A DNA stretch of 64,000 nt from Anaerococcus marasmi (GCF_900290195.1 NZ_OLMF01000004.1:733501-797500); one strand, 5' to 3'; counted from the first letter of the stretch, positions 16,948 to 26,545 are shown. The notes: generated by a model not told the origin, from the sequence alone. A program made the numbers and translations.

Positions 16948-19574
16948 CAAACAAATACGTTTATAACTTTAACGAAGGAAACATGTCAATGAGAGCCCTC
17001 TTGGGTGGTAAGGGTGCAAACCTTGCAGAGATGACCAACCTCGGTATCAGAGTACCATATGGTTTTACAATCACTACAGAGGCTTGTACCAGATTTTACA
17101 AAGAAGATAAGAAGCTTTGGGATGATCTAAACAAGGAAGTTACAGAACATATCAAAGACTTGGAAGAAGCAAACGAAAAAACTTTCGGTTCTACAGAAGA
17201 TCCTCTTCTAGTTTCAGTTAGATCTGGAGCACCAATTTCCATGCCAGGTATGATGGATACTATCCTTAACTTAGGTCTTAATGATGATGCTGTAATAGGC
17301 CTTGCTAAGAAAACTGACAACGAAAGATTCGCCTATGACTCTTACAGACGTTTTATCCAAATGTTTGCTGACGTTGCTATGGAGCTTGACAAAAACAACT
17401 TCGAAAAACTCCTTACTGCCAAAAAAGAAGCCAAAGGTGTCGACCTTGATACAGAACTTGATGCAAATGACCTCAAAGAATTAGTAGAAGAATATAAGGC
17501 AAAATACAAAGAGCTAATGGGAGAAGACTTCCCACAAGAGCCTAGAGAGCAACTTGATCTTGCAATATCTGCTGTATTTAGATCTTGGGGTAACGAAAGA
17601 GCAATCCTTTACAGAAAACTAAACGATATAGATGATGCTATGGGAACAGCCGTTAACGTACAATCCATGGTATTTGGTAACATGGGCGACTCATCAGGTA
17701 CTGGTGTAGCCTTCTCAAGAAACCCAGCTACTGGAGAAAATGTCCTATTCGGTGAATACCTAATCAATGCCCAAGGTGAAGACGTAGTAGCAGGTGTAAG
17801 GACTCCTCAAGAGATAGCTACCCTAGAAAAAGCTATGCCAGAAGTATACAAGGAATTCTTCGAAACATCTGAAAAGCTAGAAGCCCACTACAAAGACATG
17901 CAAGATATGGAATTTACTATCCAAGATGGTAAGCTCTTCCTCCTCCAAACAAGAAACGGTAAAAGAACTGCCCAAGCAGCAGTTAAGGTTGCAGTTGATC
18001 TTGTAGAAGAAGGCCTAATAGATGAAAAAGAAGCAGTCCTAAGAGTTAATCCAAAGGACCTTGACGGCCTCCTCCACCCTACCTTTACACAAGAGGCTGA
18101 AGAAGCAAATGAACCTATCGCAAAAGGACTTGCCGCATCTCCTGGAGCTGCAGTAGGTAAAATTGCCTTCTCTGCCAAAGAAGCAGCCAAAAGAGCAGCT
18201 GACGGTGAAGCAGTAATCCTCGTCCGTGAAGAAACATCACCAGAAGACCTTGAAGGAATGGTATCTGCTGAGGGAATCCTTACAGCTCGTGGAGGAATGA
18301 CAAGCCACGCTGCAGTAGTTGCCAGAGGTATGGGAAAATGCTGTGTTGCAGGAGCTGGAGAACTTCACGTTGACGAATTAGAACATACAGTAAGAGTTGC
18401 TGGCGAAATACTTACAGCAGACGATGTTATTTCTATCGACGGAACAACAGGTGCCATCTATAAGGGAAGTCTCGAAACTCAACCACCTCAACTCCACGGT
18501 GCCTTCGGTACATTTATGGGTTGGGTTGACAAATTTAGAGACATGAAAGTAAGAACAAATGCAGATACACCAAGAGATGTAGCCCAAGCCCTAGACTTCG
18601 GTGCTGAAGGAATCGGTCTATGTAGAACAGAGCACATGTTCTTTAAAGAAGACAGAATCTTCCAAGTAAGAAAGATGATCCTAGCAAGTGATCTTGAAAC
18701 AAGAGAAGCTGCCCTAGAGAAAATCCTTCCAATGCAAGAAGACGACTTCTACCAAATCTACTCACTCATGAAAGAAAGACCAGTAACAGTTAGACTCCTT
18801 GACCCACCTCTTCACGAATTCCTACCAAAGGGAGAAGGAGAAATCAAAGACCTTGCCCTTGAACTAAACATCCAACCAGCAAGAGTTAAGGAAAGAATAG
18901 AAGAACTTCAAGAAGTAAACCCAATGCTCGGATTTAGAGGACTAAGACTTGCTATAATCTATCCAGAGATTGCAAAAATGCAAGCTCGTGCCATCATCCA
19001 AGCAGCTCTCCACTGCCACGAAGATGGAATAAAGGTAGTTCCAGAAATCATGATTCCACTATCAAGTGATGTAGTAGAATTATCTAGAGTAAAAGAGACT
19101 GTTAAAGAAGAAATAGAAAAAGTATTTGAAGAAAAAGGAAAGAAAATAGACTATCTATTAGGTACAATGATAGAAATACCAAGAGCTGCAATCACTGCAG
19201 ATGAGATTGCAGAAGTAACTGACTTCTTCAGTTTCGGTACAAACGACCTTACACAAATGACCTTCGGTCTATCAAGAGATGACGCAGGTAAGTTCCTACC
19301 AGCCTACATCGAAAAGGACATCTTCGAAAAAGATCCTTTCCAAGTACTTGACCAAAAGGGTGTAGGATTCTTAGTTGAAACTGCAGTAGAAAAGGGAAGA
19401 AAAGCAAACGACAAACTCCACGTCGGTATCTGCGGTGAGCACGGTGGTGAACCATCCACAGTTAAATACCTATACGGAGTAGGACTAGACTATGTATCAT
19501 GCTCTCCATATAGAGTACCAATAGCAAAACTTGCCGCTGCCCAAGCTTCAATAGAAAACCCAAGAAACAAATAA
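16944..19574 (+). CDS. ppdK: Pyruvate, phosphate dikinase
   Basis: An 876-residue enzyme interconverting pyruvate + ATP + phosphate and PEP + AMP + PPi. The ATP-grasp part starts with YNFNEGNMSMRALLGGKGANLAEMT-like sequence. The swivelling domain carries catalytic His in GGMTSHAAVVARGMGK, where the Thr two residues before His is the regulator's target. The C-terminal PEP domain ends with the catalytic Cys in HVGICGEHGG. The length is typical. In fermenting anaerobes it usually serves glycolysis or PEP supply. The regulator gene directly upstream controls it by phosphorylation. Confidence 0.96.
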   Translation: MTNKYVYNFNEGNMSMRALLGGKGANLAEMTNLGIRVPYGFTITTEACTRFYKEDKKLWDDLNKEVTEHIKDLEEANEKTFGSTEDPLLVSVRSGAPISMPGMMDTILNLGLNDDAVIGLAKKTDNERFAYDSYRRFIQMFADVAMELDKNNFEKLLTAKKEAKGVDLDTELDANDLKELVEEYKAKYKELMGEDFPQEPREQLDLAISAVFRSWGNERAILYRKLNDIDDAMGTAVNVQSMVFGNMGDSSGTGVAFSRNPATGENVLFGEYLINAQGEDVVAGVRTPQEIATLEKAMPEVYKEFFETSEKLEAHYKDMQDMEFTIQDGKLFLLQTRNGKRTAQAAVKVAVDLVEEGLIDEKEAVLRVNPKDLDGLLHPTFTQEAEEANEPIAKGLAASPGAAVGKIAFSAKEAAKRAADGEAVILVREETSPEDLEGMVSAEGILTARGGMTSHAAVVARGMGKCCVAGAGELHVDELEHTVRVAGEILTADDVISIDGTTGAIYKGSLETQPPQLHGAFGTFMGWVDKFRDMKVRTNADTPRDVAQALDFGAEGIGLCRTEHMFFKEDRIFQVRKMILASDLETREAALEKILPMQEDDFYQIYSLMKERPVTVRLLDPPLHEFLPKGEGEIKDLALELNIQPARVKERIEELQEVNPMLGFRGLRLAIIYPEIAKMQARAIIQAALHCHEDGIKVVPEIMIPLSSDVVELSRVKETVKEEIEKVFEEKGKKIDYLLGTMIEIPRAAITADEIAEVTDFFSFGTNDLTQMTFGLSRDDAGKFLPAYIEKDIFEKDPFQVLDQKGVGFLVETAVEKGRKANDKLHVGICGEHGGEPSTVKYLYGVGLDYVSCSPYRVPIAKLAAAQASIENPRNK

Positions 19575-19582
19575 TAAAAATA

Positions 19583-19614
19583 AGGCCTATAAGCAAATGC
19601 TTGTAGGTCTTTTC
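19583..19614 (+). terminator. Terminator of the ppdK operon
   Basis: AGGCCTATAAGC pairs with GCTTGTAGGTCTT (two G-U pairs) around the loop AAAT, followed by TTTTCC. Nine bases after the ppdK stop. Confidence 0.75.
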
Positions 19615-19639
19615 CTTTGCCCTCCCCTTCCCCTTATTT

Positions 19640-20440
19640 CGACTGAACGCAGTGAGTGGAGAAGCCTCATGAGAAATAGTAAAATTATAATTATTTTAAA
19701 ACTCATAATTAAATCAAAACTTCCATTAACGCCATCTCTAATGGATGTTAGAGATCTGCAGTCTATGATGACATGTGGGTATAAAAGTTCAAGTTATCTA
19801 CTAGAATACATAAATAACAAAGTCTCAGACCATACACGCCCCAAAGTTCTGTAGACCTCTCACTTAAAGTTCGAGGTGGTTATCTGTGGGAATGTTTAAT
19901 AAAAAATATATTAAATGATAAGAGATGTCTCGACTACGCTCGACATAAGGGGAAAGAAAACAAAGTTTTCTCTCCATATCCCTTGTTTCGAAGCAAGCCC
20001 GTCCGGCTCATGGAGGACTGGAGAAATCTCTCAGAGTTACCAATATCAAAACAGCAAGGTATGTACCTTAAGATAAACTCAAAAAAGCTAAGCCATCTCG
20101 AACGAATGTGAGAGATCTACAGTCTATGATGACATTCGGTAATGAAAGTTAAAGCTATCTACATAAATAATTAGATAGCAAAATCTTAAATCAAACATGT
20201 CCCAAAGTTCTATAGACCTCTCACCTAGTCCTCTCAGAGCCGGACGGGCTTTTTTCGAGGCGGAGAGTAGAATTTTTAATATGAGATATTTCGACCTTGC
20301 GAAGAAATCTATTCAGGAAGTTTCTAAGTCAATACGAAGCAAATTTACAACTTACCATATCTAAGACAGCAGTTATCCAAACTAGACCTTTCGACTTCGC
20401 TATTGTTCCGCTCAAGGAAGTCCACTTCGTTTTACTTTTT
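19640..20440. repeat. Mosaic intergenic repeat array A
   Basis: No gene is supported here. It holds two copies of the ~150-180 bp unit found throughout the window (19731-19879 and 20092-20263). Each opens GCCATCTC...GAGAGATCTACAG and closes CTGTAGACCTCTCAC...TCGAGG. A spacer module has TCTCGACTACGCTCGACATAAGGGG and a GAAAAC/GTTTTC hairpin (around 19925-19975). An inverted pair GCCCGTCCGGCTC / GAGCCGGACGGGC (about 19998 and 20236) encloses the second unit, making a long nested stem. The array lies between two convergent genes. Confidence 0.85.
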
Positions 20441-20455
20441 CCTCTAATTTTCCAA

Positions 20456-20485
20456 ATAAAAAACCCACAATTAATACTGTGGGTT
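20456..20485 (-). terminator. Terminator of the secreted His/Cys-rich protein gene
   Basis: AACCCACA and TGTGGGTT form an 8-bp stem with an 8-base loop. On the minus strand it is followed by TTTTTTATTT, six bases after the stop codon. Confidence 0.8.
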
Positions 20486-20490
20486 CTAGA

Positions 20491-20874
20491 TTATCTCATA
20501 TGTTTCTTACATTCATCATTTCTATTAGAAAATTTCCTTGACATATGATGATGGTTTTTATTTCTTTTCTCTTTTCCTACTCTATGGCAAGTATCATAAG
20601 AGTTTTTATTGGTGGAGTGCTTGCATGTTTGCATATCCATGTAGCTTTCGTTCATAAAATCTTTGCAAGCTTGGTAGCCTTCACTTTTGTATGTTTCATC
20701 ACAATAGTCTGCCATATGGTTTTCGCAGTCTCTGTGCATGTGATTGTGATAATAAGAATCTTCATTTATACATATATTTGATTCAGTTTCATTTTGCGGA
20801 TTGTCCATGTTTTTAGCATATCCCGCACCGCCTACTAGGCTTGTTGCTAATAATATTGCAAATATTTTATTCAT
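20491..20874 (-). CDS. Secreted His/Cys/Met-rich protein, putative metal-binding
   Basis: A 127-residue protein with a signal peptide (MNKIFAILLATSLVGG, cleavage likely near GYA-KN). The mature part is strongly enriched in His, Cys, Met, Asp and Tyr: HNHMHRDCENHMADYC, ACKDFMNESYMDMQTC, DTCHRVG and a C-terminal HHHMSRK. The repeated Cys/His spacing suggests metal binding outside the membrane. It lies 213 bp from the end of a zinc-type P-ATPase operon on the same strand, separated by terminators, so it has its own promoter. Role as a metal buffer or chaperone is inference; no family recognised. Confidence 0.7.
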   Translation of the reverse strand: MNKIFAILLATSLVGGAGYAKNMDNPQNETESNICINEDSYYHNHMHRDCENHMADYCDETYKSEGYQACKDFMNESYMDMQTCKHSTNKNSYDTCHRVGKEKRNKNHHHMSRKFSNRNDECKKHMR

Positions 20875-20943
20875 ATATTTCTCCCTTTATTCATTTCTAC
20901 TCCTAAACTATACCTCGATTTTATATTTTATCATAATTTTGTC

Positions 20944-20968
20944 CAAAAAATCAGACAAAGTTGTCTGA
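20944..20968 (-). terminator. Perfect-stem terminator downstream of the metal ATPase operon
   Basis: TCAGACAA and TTGTCTGA form a perfect 8-bp stem with a two-base loop. On the minus strand it is followed by TTTTTT. A second hairpin (AAGACAA/TTGTCTT at 20977-21010) precedes it and is T-flanked on the plus strand. The pair could isolate the ATPase operon from the gene downstream. Confidence 0.6.
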
Positions 20969-21047
20969 TCAGACCGAAGACAACCCCCAGCATAAACTGG
21001 CGTTTGTCTTTATTTTTTTATCGTTTTAAGCTATTTTTGCAAATAAA

Positions 21048-21082
21048 AATCCCTAGTTAAGTTCATGACTTTCCTAGGGAAT
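21048..21082 (-). terminator. Terminator of the metal-export operon
   Basis: On the minus strand ATTCCCTAG pairs with CTAGGGATT and is followed by TTTATTTG, five bases after the ATPase stop. Confidence 0.75.
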
Positions 21083-21086
21083 GTAT

Positions 21087-22934
21087 TTATATTTTCTTTT
21101 TTAGTATCCTCATTGCCCATAGGACTGCTATTATTGTAACTCCAACATCTCCAAATATTGCTAGCCACATATTTGCGTATCCTAGTAGTCCTGCTATTAG
21201 GATTCCTATTTTGACTGCCATTATGAAAGTCACGTTTTGCCTTACTGTTCTATTGGTAAGATCTGAGATTTTCATTAGCTTGCTCATCTCTCTAAATTCT
21301 CCGTTAACTACGAGTATATCGGATGATTCTATAGCAAGATCAGATGCTGTTTCTCCCATTGATATACCAACATCTGCATTGGTAAGGACTGGGGCGTCGT
21401 TGATACCATCTCCTACAAAGACTGTAGGAAGTCCTTTATCTTGGTAGCCTTTCATAATTTCTAGCTTCTGGTCTGGCATGACTTCTGCGTAGTAGTCATC
21501 TAGGCCAAGTTCTTTGGCTGTTTCTTCAACTGCATTTTTGCCATCGCCTGATACTACAGCTATATTTTCAAAATGCTTGCGAAGATCTTCTATAGTTTCA
21601 AATGATTGGTCTTTGATTTCATCTTCGATTATTACTTTTGCAGCAAGTTTGTCATCTATAGATACATAGATTGCCCTGTCATTTTCTTCTCCATCATAGC
21701 CAATAAATCTAGCAGAACCTATCTTGATTAGGTCGCCATCCTTGCTAGTAGCTCTTACACCAAGGCCCTTTTCATTGGTCACTTCTTCAAACAAATCATG
21801 TTTTTCATCACGGTCTAGACTTTTTACTATCCCTTTTGCGATAGGATGGGTACTCATTAGCTCGATATTGTATATATAATCGAGGATTTTTTCCCTATCA
21901 TGGTCAGTAAAATATTCTATATCTTTTACTTTGAAATTCCCTGTAGTAAGGGTTCCGGTCTTATCTGATAATAGGACTTTGGCATTTTTTAGTCCTTCAA
22001 AATACTGGCTTCCTTTTATAAGGATTCCATTTTCACTAGCTAGTCCTAGGCCTGACATAAAGCTTAGTGGGACTGATAATACTAGGCCACATGGGCATGA
22101 TATTACTAAAAATGTAGCTGCCAAGAATATAGAGTCATACCAATCTACTCCAAAAAATAGGGGAGGGATGATAGCTACTATAAGCGCAATAGCTACAACA
22201 ATTGGGGTATAGATTTTGGCAAACCTTGTTACCATCTTTTCACTTTGAGATTTACTTTCTGCGGAATCTTCTATAATCTCCATAATCTTTGCTGCAACAG
22301 AATCATCAAATTCTTTTTGGGCGCGTATTTTGATAATACCCTCAGTAAGAAGCGATGAAGATATAACCTCAGACCCTACTTCGGCTTCTACTGGCATGGA
22401 TTCTCCAGTGACAGAGGATGTATCAAGGAGGCCATGACCTTCTATAACGACACCATCCACACCAATTTTCTCACCATCACGAACCAGGAGGATATCTCCT
22501 ACTTCTACATCATCTAGGTCGATTTCTGTAGTAGAACCATCTGGGTTTACCTTATTGGCCACATCAGGCACTAAGTCTAGGAGTCCTTCTATGTTTTGGC
22601 GGGACTTATGGCTTGCTATATTTTCAAATAAATCACCAAAATTATAAAAAAGTATTACAGCAATTGCTTCTATATATTGGCCCAAGAGAAAGGCTGCAAT
22701 TGATGCTATAGACAAAAGGAAGTTCTCATCCATGGCCTGGCCACGGATGATTCCCTTAAACCCTTTTATCAAAACATTCCATGCGGATAGCAAGTAGGCT
22801 AATAAAAACCCACCCACAATCCATATATTTTCACCTATAGTATTACTTAATACTGCTAATATAGCAGTAAAAATACCTATAGCTATAAGTTTACTAAGCT
22901 CCTTTTTGTGAGCATCTGTCATAGACTCAAACAT
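21087..22934 (-). CDS. Heavy-metal P1B-type ATPase (zinc/cadmium exporter type), without N-terminal HMA domain
   Basis: A 615-residue membrane ATPase. The metal-site helix has SCPCGLVLS (about residues 278-286). Other motifs are phosphorylation motif SDKTGTLTTG, the HP motif STHPIAKG, TGES in VTGESMPVEAE, and hinge VGDGINDAPVL. The last transmembrane helix region ends GDVGVTIIAVLWAMRIL, where the Asp fits the Zn/Cd subgroup. There is no N-terminal HMA repeat; that domain is instead encoded by the gene just upstream (three-base gap). Control by the SmtB-like repressor of the same operon supports zinc or cobalt efflux. Confidence 0.9.
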   Translation of the reverse strand: MFESMTDAHKKELSKLIAIGIFTAILAVLSNTIGENIWIVGGFLLAYLLSAWNVLIKGFKGIIRGQAMDENFLLSIASIAAFLLGQYIEAIAVILFYNFGDLFENIASHKSRQNIEGLLDLVPDVANKVNPDGSTTEIDLDDVEVGDILLVRDGEKIGVDGVVIEGHGLLDTSSVTGESMPVEAEVGSEVISSSLLTEGIIKIRAQKEFDDSVAAKIMEIIEDSAESKSQSEKMVTRFAKIYTPIVVAIALIVAIIPPLFFGVDWYDSIFLAATFLVISCPCGLVLSVPLSFMSGLGLASENGILIKGSQYFEGLKNAKVLLSDKTGTLTTGNFKVKDIEYFTDHDREKILDYIYNIELMSTHPIAKGIVKSLDRDEKHDLFEEVTNEKGLGVRATSKDGDLIKIGSARFIGYDGEENDRAIYVSIDDKLAAKVIIEDEIKDQSFETIEDLRKHFENIAVVSGDGKNAVEETAKELGLDDYYAEVMPDQKLEIMKGYQDKGLPTVFVGDGINDAPVLTNADVGISMGETASDLAIESSDILVVNGEFREMSKLMKISDLTNRTVRQNVTFIMAVKIGILIAGLLGYANMWLAIFGDVGVTIIAVLWAMRILKKKI

Positions 22935-22937
22935 ATC

Positions 22938-23162
22938 CTACCTCACTAAGACAGTCCCTGGCTCAAGCTTATCAGCAAGTCTATTAGCCTCATCAAAGAT
23001 AGCATCTTCATTAGCACCATCAGCTAAGTCCATCTTTAGTTTCAAAGTTAGGAATGATAGGTTGGCATCATTCACTCCATCTATTTTTTTAACAGCCTCT
23101 TCAATCTTTGCTGCACAATTTGGGCATAGGTCATCACTTTCTACTTTATATTTAACTTTCAT
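22938..23162 (-). CDS. Stand-alone heavy-metal-associated (HMA) domain protein
   Basis: Seventy-four residues with a ferredoxin-like HMA pattern: a beta strand, the metal motif LCPNCAAKIEEAVKKIDGV (Cys-x-x-Cys at about residues 13-16), then ANLSFLTLKLKM. The usual GMTCxxC is replaced by DLCPNC, so the metal site has an Asp-rich approach that may favour zinc over copper. It starts 17 bases after the repressor stop and ends three bases before the ATPase. It probably delivers metal to, or regulates, that ATPase as a detached N-terminal domain. Confidence 0.82.
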   Translation of the reverse strand: MKVKYKVESDDLCPNCAAKIEEAVKKIDGVNDANLSFLTLKLKMDLADGANEDAIFDEANRLADKLEPGTVLVR

Positions 23163-23179
23163 TATATTCTCCTATTCTT

Positions 23180-23473
23180 TTATTCTTTAATATGTTCTAA
23201 TCCTGTCATAAAAATCGTCTTGACGTGGTCATCGGCAAGTTCGTAGTATATTGACTTGCCACTTCTCTTGGAACTGACCAAATTGTTATCCTTCAAGCTC
23301 TTTAGCTGGTGGCTTATAGCCGACTGGCTCATATCCAAGATTTCTGCAATTTCGCCTACAGAAGTAGGCCCACTAAAAAGCACATTCATGATTCTAATCC
23401 TAGTCGAATCACCAAAAACCTTAAAAAGATCAGCTAAATCAAATAAAATTTCCTCATCTTTGATAGTTATCAT
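23180..23473 (-). CDS. ArsR/SmtB-family metal-responsive repressor
   Basis: A 97-residue winged-helix protein (DSTRIRIMNVLF...SVGEIAEILDMSQSAISHQLKSL). The C-terminal helix DDHVKTIFMTGLEHIKE reproduces the SmtB alpha-5 zinc site: Asp-x-His, then His 11 residues later and Glu three after that. The Cys pair of CadC-type alpha-3N sites is absent. This predicts zinc (or cobalt) sensing. The ATG at 23473 has GGAGG five bases upstream; a GTG two codons earlier is less likely. First gene of the repressor-HMA-ATPase operon, probably autoregulated. Confidence 0.87.
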   Translation of the reverse strand: MITIKDEEILFDLADLFKVFGDSTRIRIMNVLFSGPTSVGEIAEILDMSQSAISHQLKSLKDNNLVSSKRSGKSIYYELADDHVKTIFMTGLEHIKE

Positions 23474-23483
23474 TATCACCTCC

Positions 23484-23511
23484 GTTCATATGAATATATG
23501 CTTATATGAAC
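23484..23511. promoter_or_regulatory. Probable SmtB/ArsR operator
   Basis: GTTCATAT and ATATGAAC flank a 12-base AT-rich centre, immediately upstream of the repressor's ribosome site. This matches the ATAT-TGAA type dyads bound by SmtB-family repressors. A further ATATGAATATTTGA lies at about 23563-23576. Confidence 0.6.
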
Positions 23512-23667
23512 ATTATAGCATATGTCTTTCTAATGTCAAATTTATATGTGAATAATTTTAATATATGAATATTTGACTTCTGTCTTTGTTTTAAGTCTAA
23601 TAATCCTATCAATAGTTCTAATTTTGAGTATAAAGTAAATATATGATAATATAAGAAAAGAATAAAT

Positions 23668-23841
23668 ATGGATAAAGCAAAAATTGAAAAAATTATTGGT
23701 ATTATAGCTATGCTATTCTCTGTTTATATGTTTTTTGATAAGAGAGGCGGACTTGGTTTTATCGTACTTCTAATAGGTGCCGTAGTTTATGGACTAGACA
23801 AAAAGGAAGAAGATGGCAATCAAAGATACGTACCTAATTAA
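23668..23841 (+). CDS. Small two-helix membrane protein
   Basis: Fifty-seven residues starting MDKAKIEKIIGIIAML. Two hydrophobic segments (IIGIIAMLFSVYMFF and GFIVLLIGAVVYGL) are separated by DKRGGL, with a charged tail KKEEDGNQRYVPN. The ribosome site is weak (AAGAAAAG), but a strong terminator follows nine bases after the stop, and the codon use is that of neighbouring genes. Function unknown. Confidence 0.6.
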   Translation: MDKAKIEKIIGIIAMLFSVYMFFDKRGGLGFIVLLIGAVVYGLDKKEEDGNQRYVPN

Positions 23842-23849
23842 GTTGACTA

Positions 23850-23875
23850 ATCTCCCAAGAAAGGGAGATTTTTTA
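23850..23875 (+). terminator. Terminator after the small membrane protein
   Basis: ATCTCCC and GGGAGAT form a 7-bp stem with a short A-rich loop, followed by TTTTTATA. Confidence 0.85.
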
Positions 23876-23884
23876 TATATTCAT

Positions 23885-24810
23885 AAACCTATAGGCAAAA
23901 AGCTAAAGCGAAAAAAGCTTCCTTGGCTGGAGTGAGTGTAAATGAACGTAAACAAGAGGTCCATATAAAACATCCTTCCTCGAATGTATCATATAAAAAA
24001 TCAGAGATGCCAAAACAAAGATCCTTCCTCGACTGGAGTGGATGTAATAAACGCAATGGAGAAGCCTCTTGAGATATAGTAAAAGTATAATTCTTTTAGA
24101 CCCAGCATTATAGTAATTCTCATAATTACCCCCATCTCGAAGGAGGCACGACTGAGAGATCTACAGTCTGTGATGACATGCGGGTATAAAAGTTCAAGTT
24201 ATCTACTTAAATAACTAAATAACAAAAACTCAAATCAAGCACGTCTCAAGGTTCTGTAGACCTCTCACATAGTCCTCTATGAGCCGGACGGGCTTTTTTC
24301 GAGGTGGCGTAACTAGGGGATTTTTAATAAGAATAAAGATTATGTTAAGAGGTGCCTCGACTACGCTAGACATAAGGGGAAAGAAAACGAAGTTTTCTCT
24401 CCCCTTCCCTTGCTTCGACCAAGGTGGAGAAGCCTCTAGCATTTACAAATATCAAAACAGTATATACCTTCAGATAAACTTAAACAGAAACTACGCCATC
24501 TCGAGCTTGTCGAGAGATCTACAGTATATGATGACATGTAGATATAAAAGTTCAAGTTATCTACGTAAATAACTAAATAACTAAATCTCCAATAAAACAC
24601 GTAGACCTCTCGTCGCTTCCCTATATAAGCTCTGTCGAGGTCGCGGAATGAGGAAATTTCTAATAAAAAATTATATGGTAGGAGATGTCTCGACTACGCT
24701 CGACATAAGGGGTAAGAAAACGGAGTTTTCTCTCCCCTTCTATTATTTAGAAGCAAGCCCGTCCGGCTCAAGAAGGACTGTCGAAACCTCGTGCAATTAA
24801 ATATATTATA
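23885..24810. repeat. Mosaic intergenic repeat array B
   Basis: Non-coding. It contains two ~150-180 bp units (24131-24307 and 24495-24645). Spacer modules with ACTACGCTCGACATAAGGGG and GAAAAC(G)GAGTTTTC hairpins lie around 24355-24405 and 24690-24735. The GAGCCGGACGGGC sequence is at about 24280 and its inverse GCCCGTCCGGCTC at about 24758. The second unit ends in GTCGCTTCCctatataAGC rather than the usual closing palindrome, so copies decay differently. The array separates the small membrane protein from the aldehyde dehydrogenase. Confidence 0.85.
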
Positions 24811-24968
24811 AGAACATCAAACATAAGTTGATAACATAGTCAAAATAGTATCATTTACAAAATATTTTCTTAGGATTTTATCCACCTATAGTAAATAATT
24901 GTTTATTAACTATCCCACTTGGGTATTATTTTTACTAGTAAGAAAGAATAATAATTTAAGGAGTTTTT

Positions 24969-26441
24969 ATGAAAATTCAAGATAGATATGATTTGTATAT
25001 TAATGGCGAATGGATTAAGCCAGCATCAGGCGAGTATATTGATGCGATAAATCCTGCTACAGGTGAGAAAATTGCTGAGTTTGCTACTGCAAACAATGAA
25101 GATGTAGATAGGGCGATTTCCGCTGCTAGGGCATGTTTTGAAGGAGAATACGGATCTTTCTCTAAGGAAGAACGTGCAAGCCTCCTATTTAAGATAGCCG
25201 ATAGGATCGAGGAAAACTTAGAAGACCTTGCCACAATCGAGACTATGGATAACGGTAAGGCAATTCGTGAGACTAAGACAGTTGACCTTCCTTGGGTTGT
25301 AGATCATTTTAGATATTTCGCTTCCCTCTTAAGAGCTGATGAAGATGAAATTTCTAAGCTAGACGGAAGATTTGTTTCAATTAGAAAAAGAGAGCCACTT
25401 GGAGTTGTAGCTCAAATGATTCCTTGGAACTTCCCACTTCTTATGGCTGCCTGGAAGCTTGCGCCAGCTATAGCCGGAGGAAACACTATAGTAATCTCCC
25501 CTTCTTCAAATACATCTATAGGTCTACTTGAGATGATCAGAAGAATCGAAGACCTCCTTCCAAAGGGACTTATCAATGTTGTAAGTGGTAGGGGTTCTGT
25601 TACTGGGGAATACCTCCAACACCACAAGGGCGTGGATAAGCTTGCCTTTACAGGTTCTACAAGTGTTGGCCGCCATATTGGTATTTCTGCAGCAGAAAAC
25701 TTGATTCCTTCAACACTCGAGCTTGGTGGAAAGTCAGCTCATATCATCTTTGACGATGCCGATATAGAAAAGGCCCTAGAAGGTGCGCAAGTTGGAATCC
25801 TATTCAATCAAGGAGAAGTTTGCTCAGCAGGATCTAGACTCTTTATTCAAGAAGGAATCTACGATGAATTTGTAGAAAAACTTGTTAAAGCCTTCGAAAA
25901 TGTAAAAGTAGGCAACCCTCTAGAAGAAGGCACACAAATGGGTGCTCTAAGAGATGAGAAGAGAATCCCAGTTATAGAAGAATTCATCAAAAAAGCAAGA
26001 GATGCTGGAGCAAAAGTTCTTACAGGTGGTAAGAGACTTACAGAAAATGGCCTAGATAAGGGAGCCTTTTTCGCACCTACTATCCTTGCCGACGTTCCAG
26101 AAGATAATGATGCTTACAGAGAAGAGATTTTTGGACCAGTTGTTGTAATAAAGAAATTCAAGGACGAGGACGATGTTATTAGAATGGCTAATGACTCCCA
26201 CTACGGCCTTGGTGGAGGAATCTACTCCAACGACCTATATAGGATAATGGATGTTTCAAATAGACTCAAAACCGGAAGAATTTGGGTTAACACCTACAAC
26301 CAATTCCCAGCAGGCGCACCATTTGGTGGCTACAAGGATTCTGGTATAGGTAGGGAAACAGATAAGCTTGCCCTCGATGCCTACAGCCAAGTTAAAAATA
26401 TCATCATAGATTCTTCCAAAGAAAAATTGGGTTTCTATTAA
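24969..26441 (+). CDS. Aldehyde dehydrogenase (NAD(P)-dependent, ALDH superfamily)
   Basis: A 490-residue cytosolic enzyme. Motifs: MIPWNFPLLMAAWKLAPA (cofactor and substrate pocket), TGSTSVGRHI (cofactor loop), the general base Glu in LELGGKSAH, and the catalytic Cys in FNQGEVCSAGSR (about residue 300). The C-terminal FGGYKDSGIGRE is typical. It oxidises an aldehyde to the acid; the substrate (acetaldehyde, betaine aldehyde or another) cannot be told. AAGGAG lies before the ATG. It appears monocistronic, between two repeat-bearing intergenic regions. Confidence 0.9.
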   Translation: MKIQDRYDLYINGEWIKPASGEYIDAINPATGEKIAEFATANNEDVDRAISAARACFEGEYGSFSKEERASLLFKIADRIEENLEDLATIETMDNGKAIRETKTVDLPWVVDHFRYFASLLRADEDEISKLDGRFVSIRKREPLGVVAQMIPWNFPLLMAAWKLAPAIAGGNTIVISPSSNTSIGLLEMIRRIEDLLPKGLINVVSGRGSVTGEYLQHHKGVDKLAFTGSTSVGRHIGISAAENLIPSTLELGGKSAHIIFDDADIEKALEGAQVGILFNQGEVCSAGSRLFIQEGIYDEFVEKLVKAFENVKVGNPLEEGTQMGALRDEKRIPVIEEFIKKARDAGAKVLTGGKRLTENGLDKGAFFAPTILADVPEDNDAYREEIFGPVVVIKKFKDEDDVIRMANDSHYGLGGGIYSNDLYRIMDVSNRLKTGRIWVNTYNQFPAGAPFGGYKDSGIGRETDKLALDAYSQVKNIIIDSSKEKLGFY

Positions 26442-26545
26442 AATACTGAAATTAAAATACGCATGTTAAAAGCCAACCCTTTATTAGATTTGCTCAGAGG
26501 GTAGGCAAAGTAGATTTGATTGAAACTTATCCTATCGTGAAGCTA

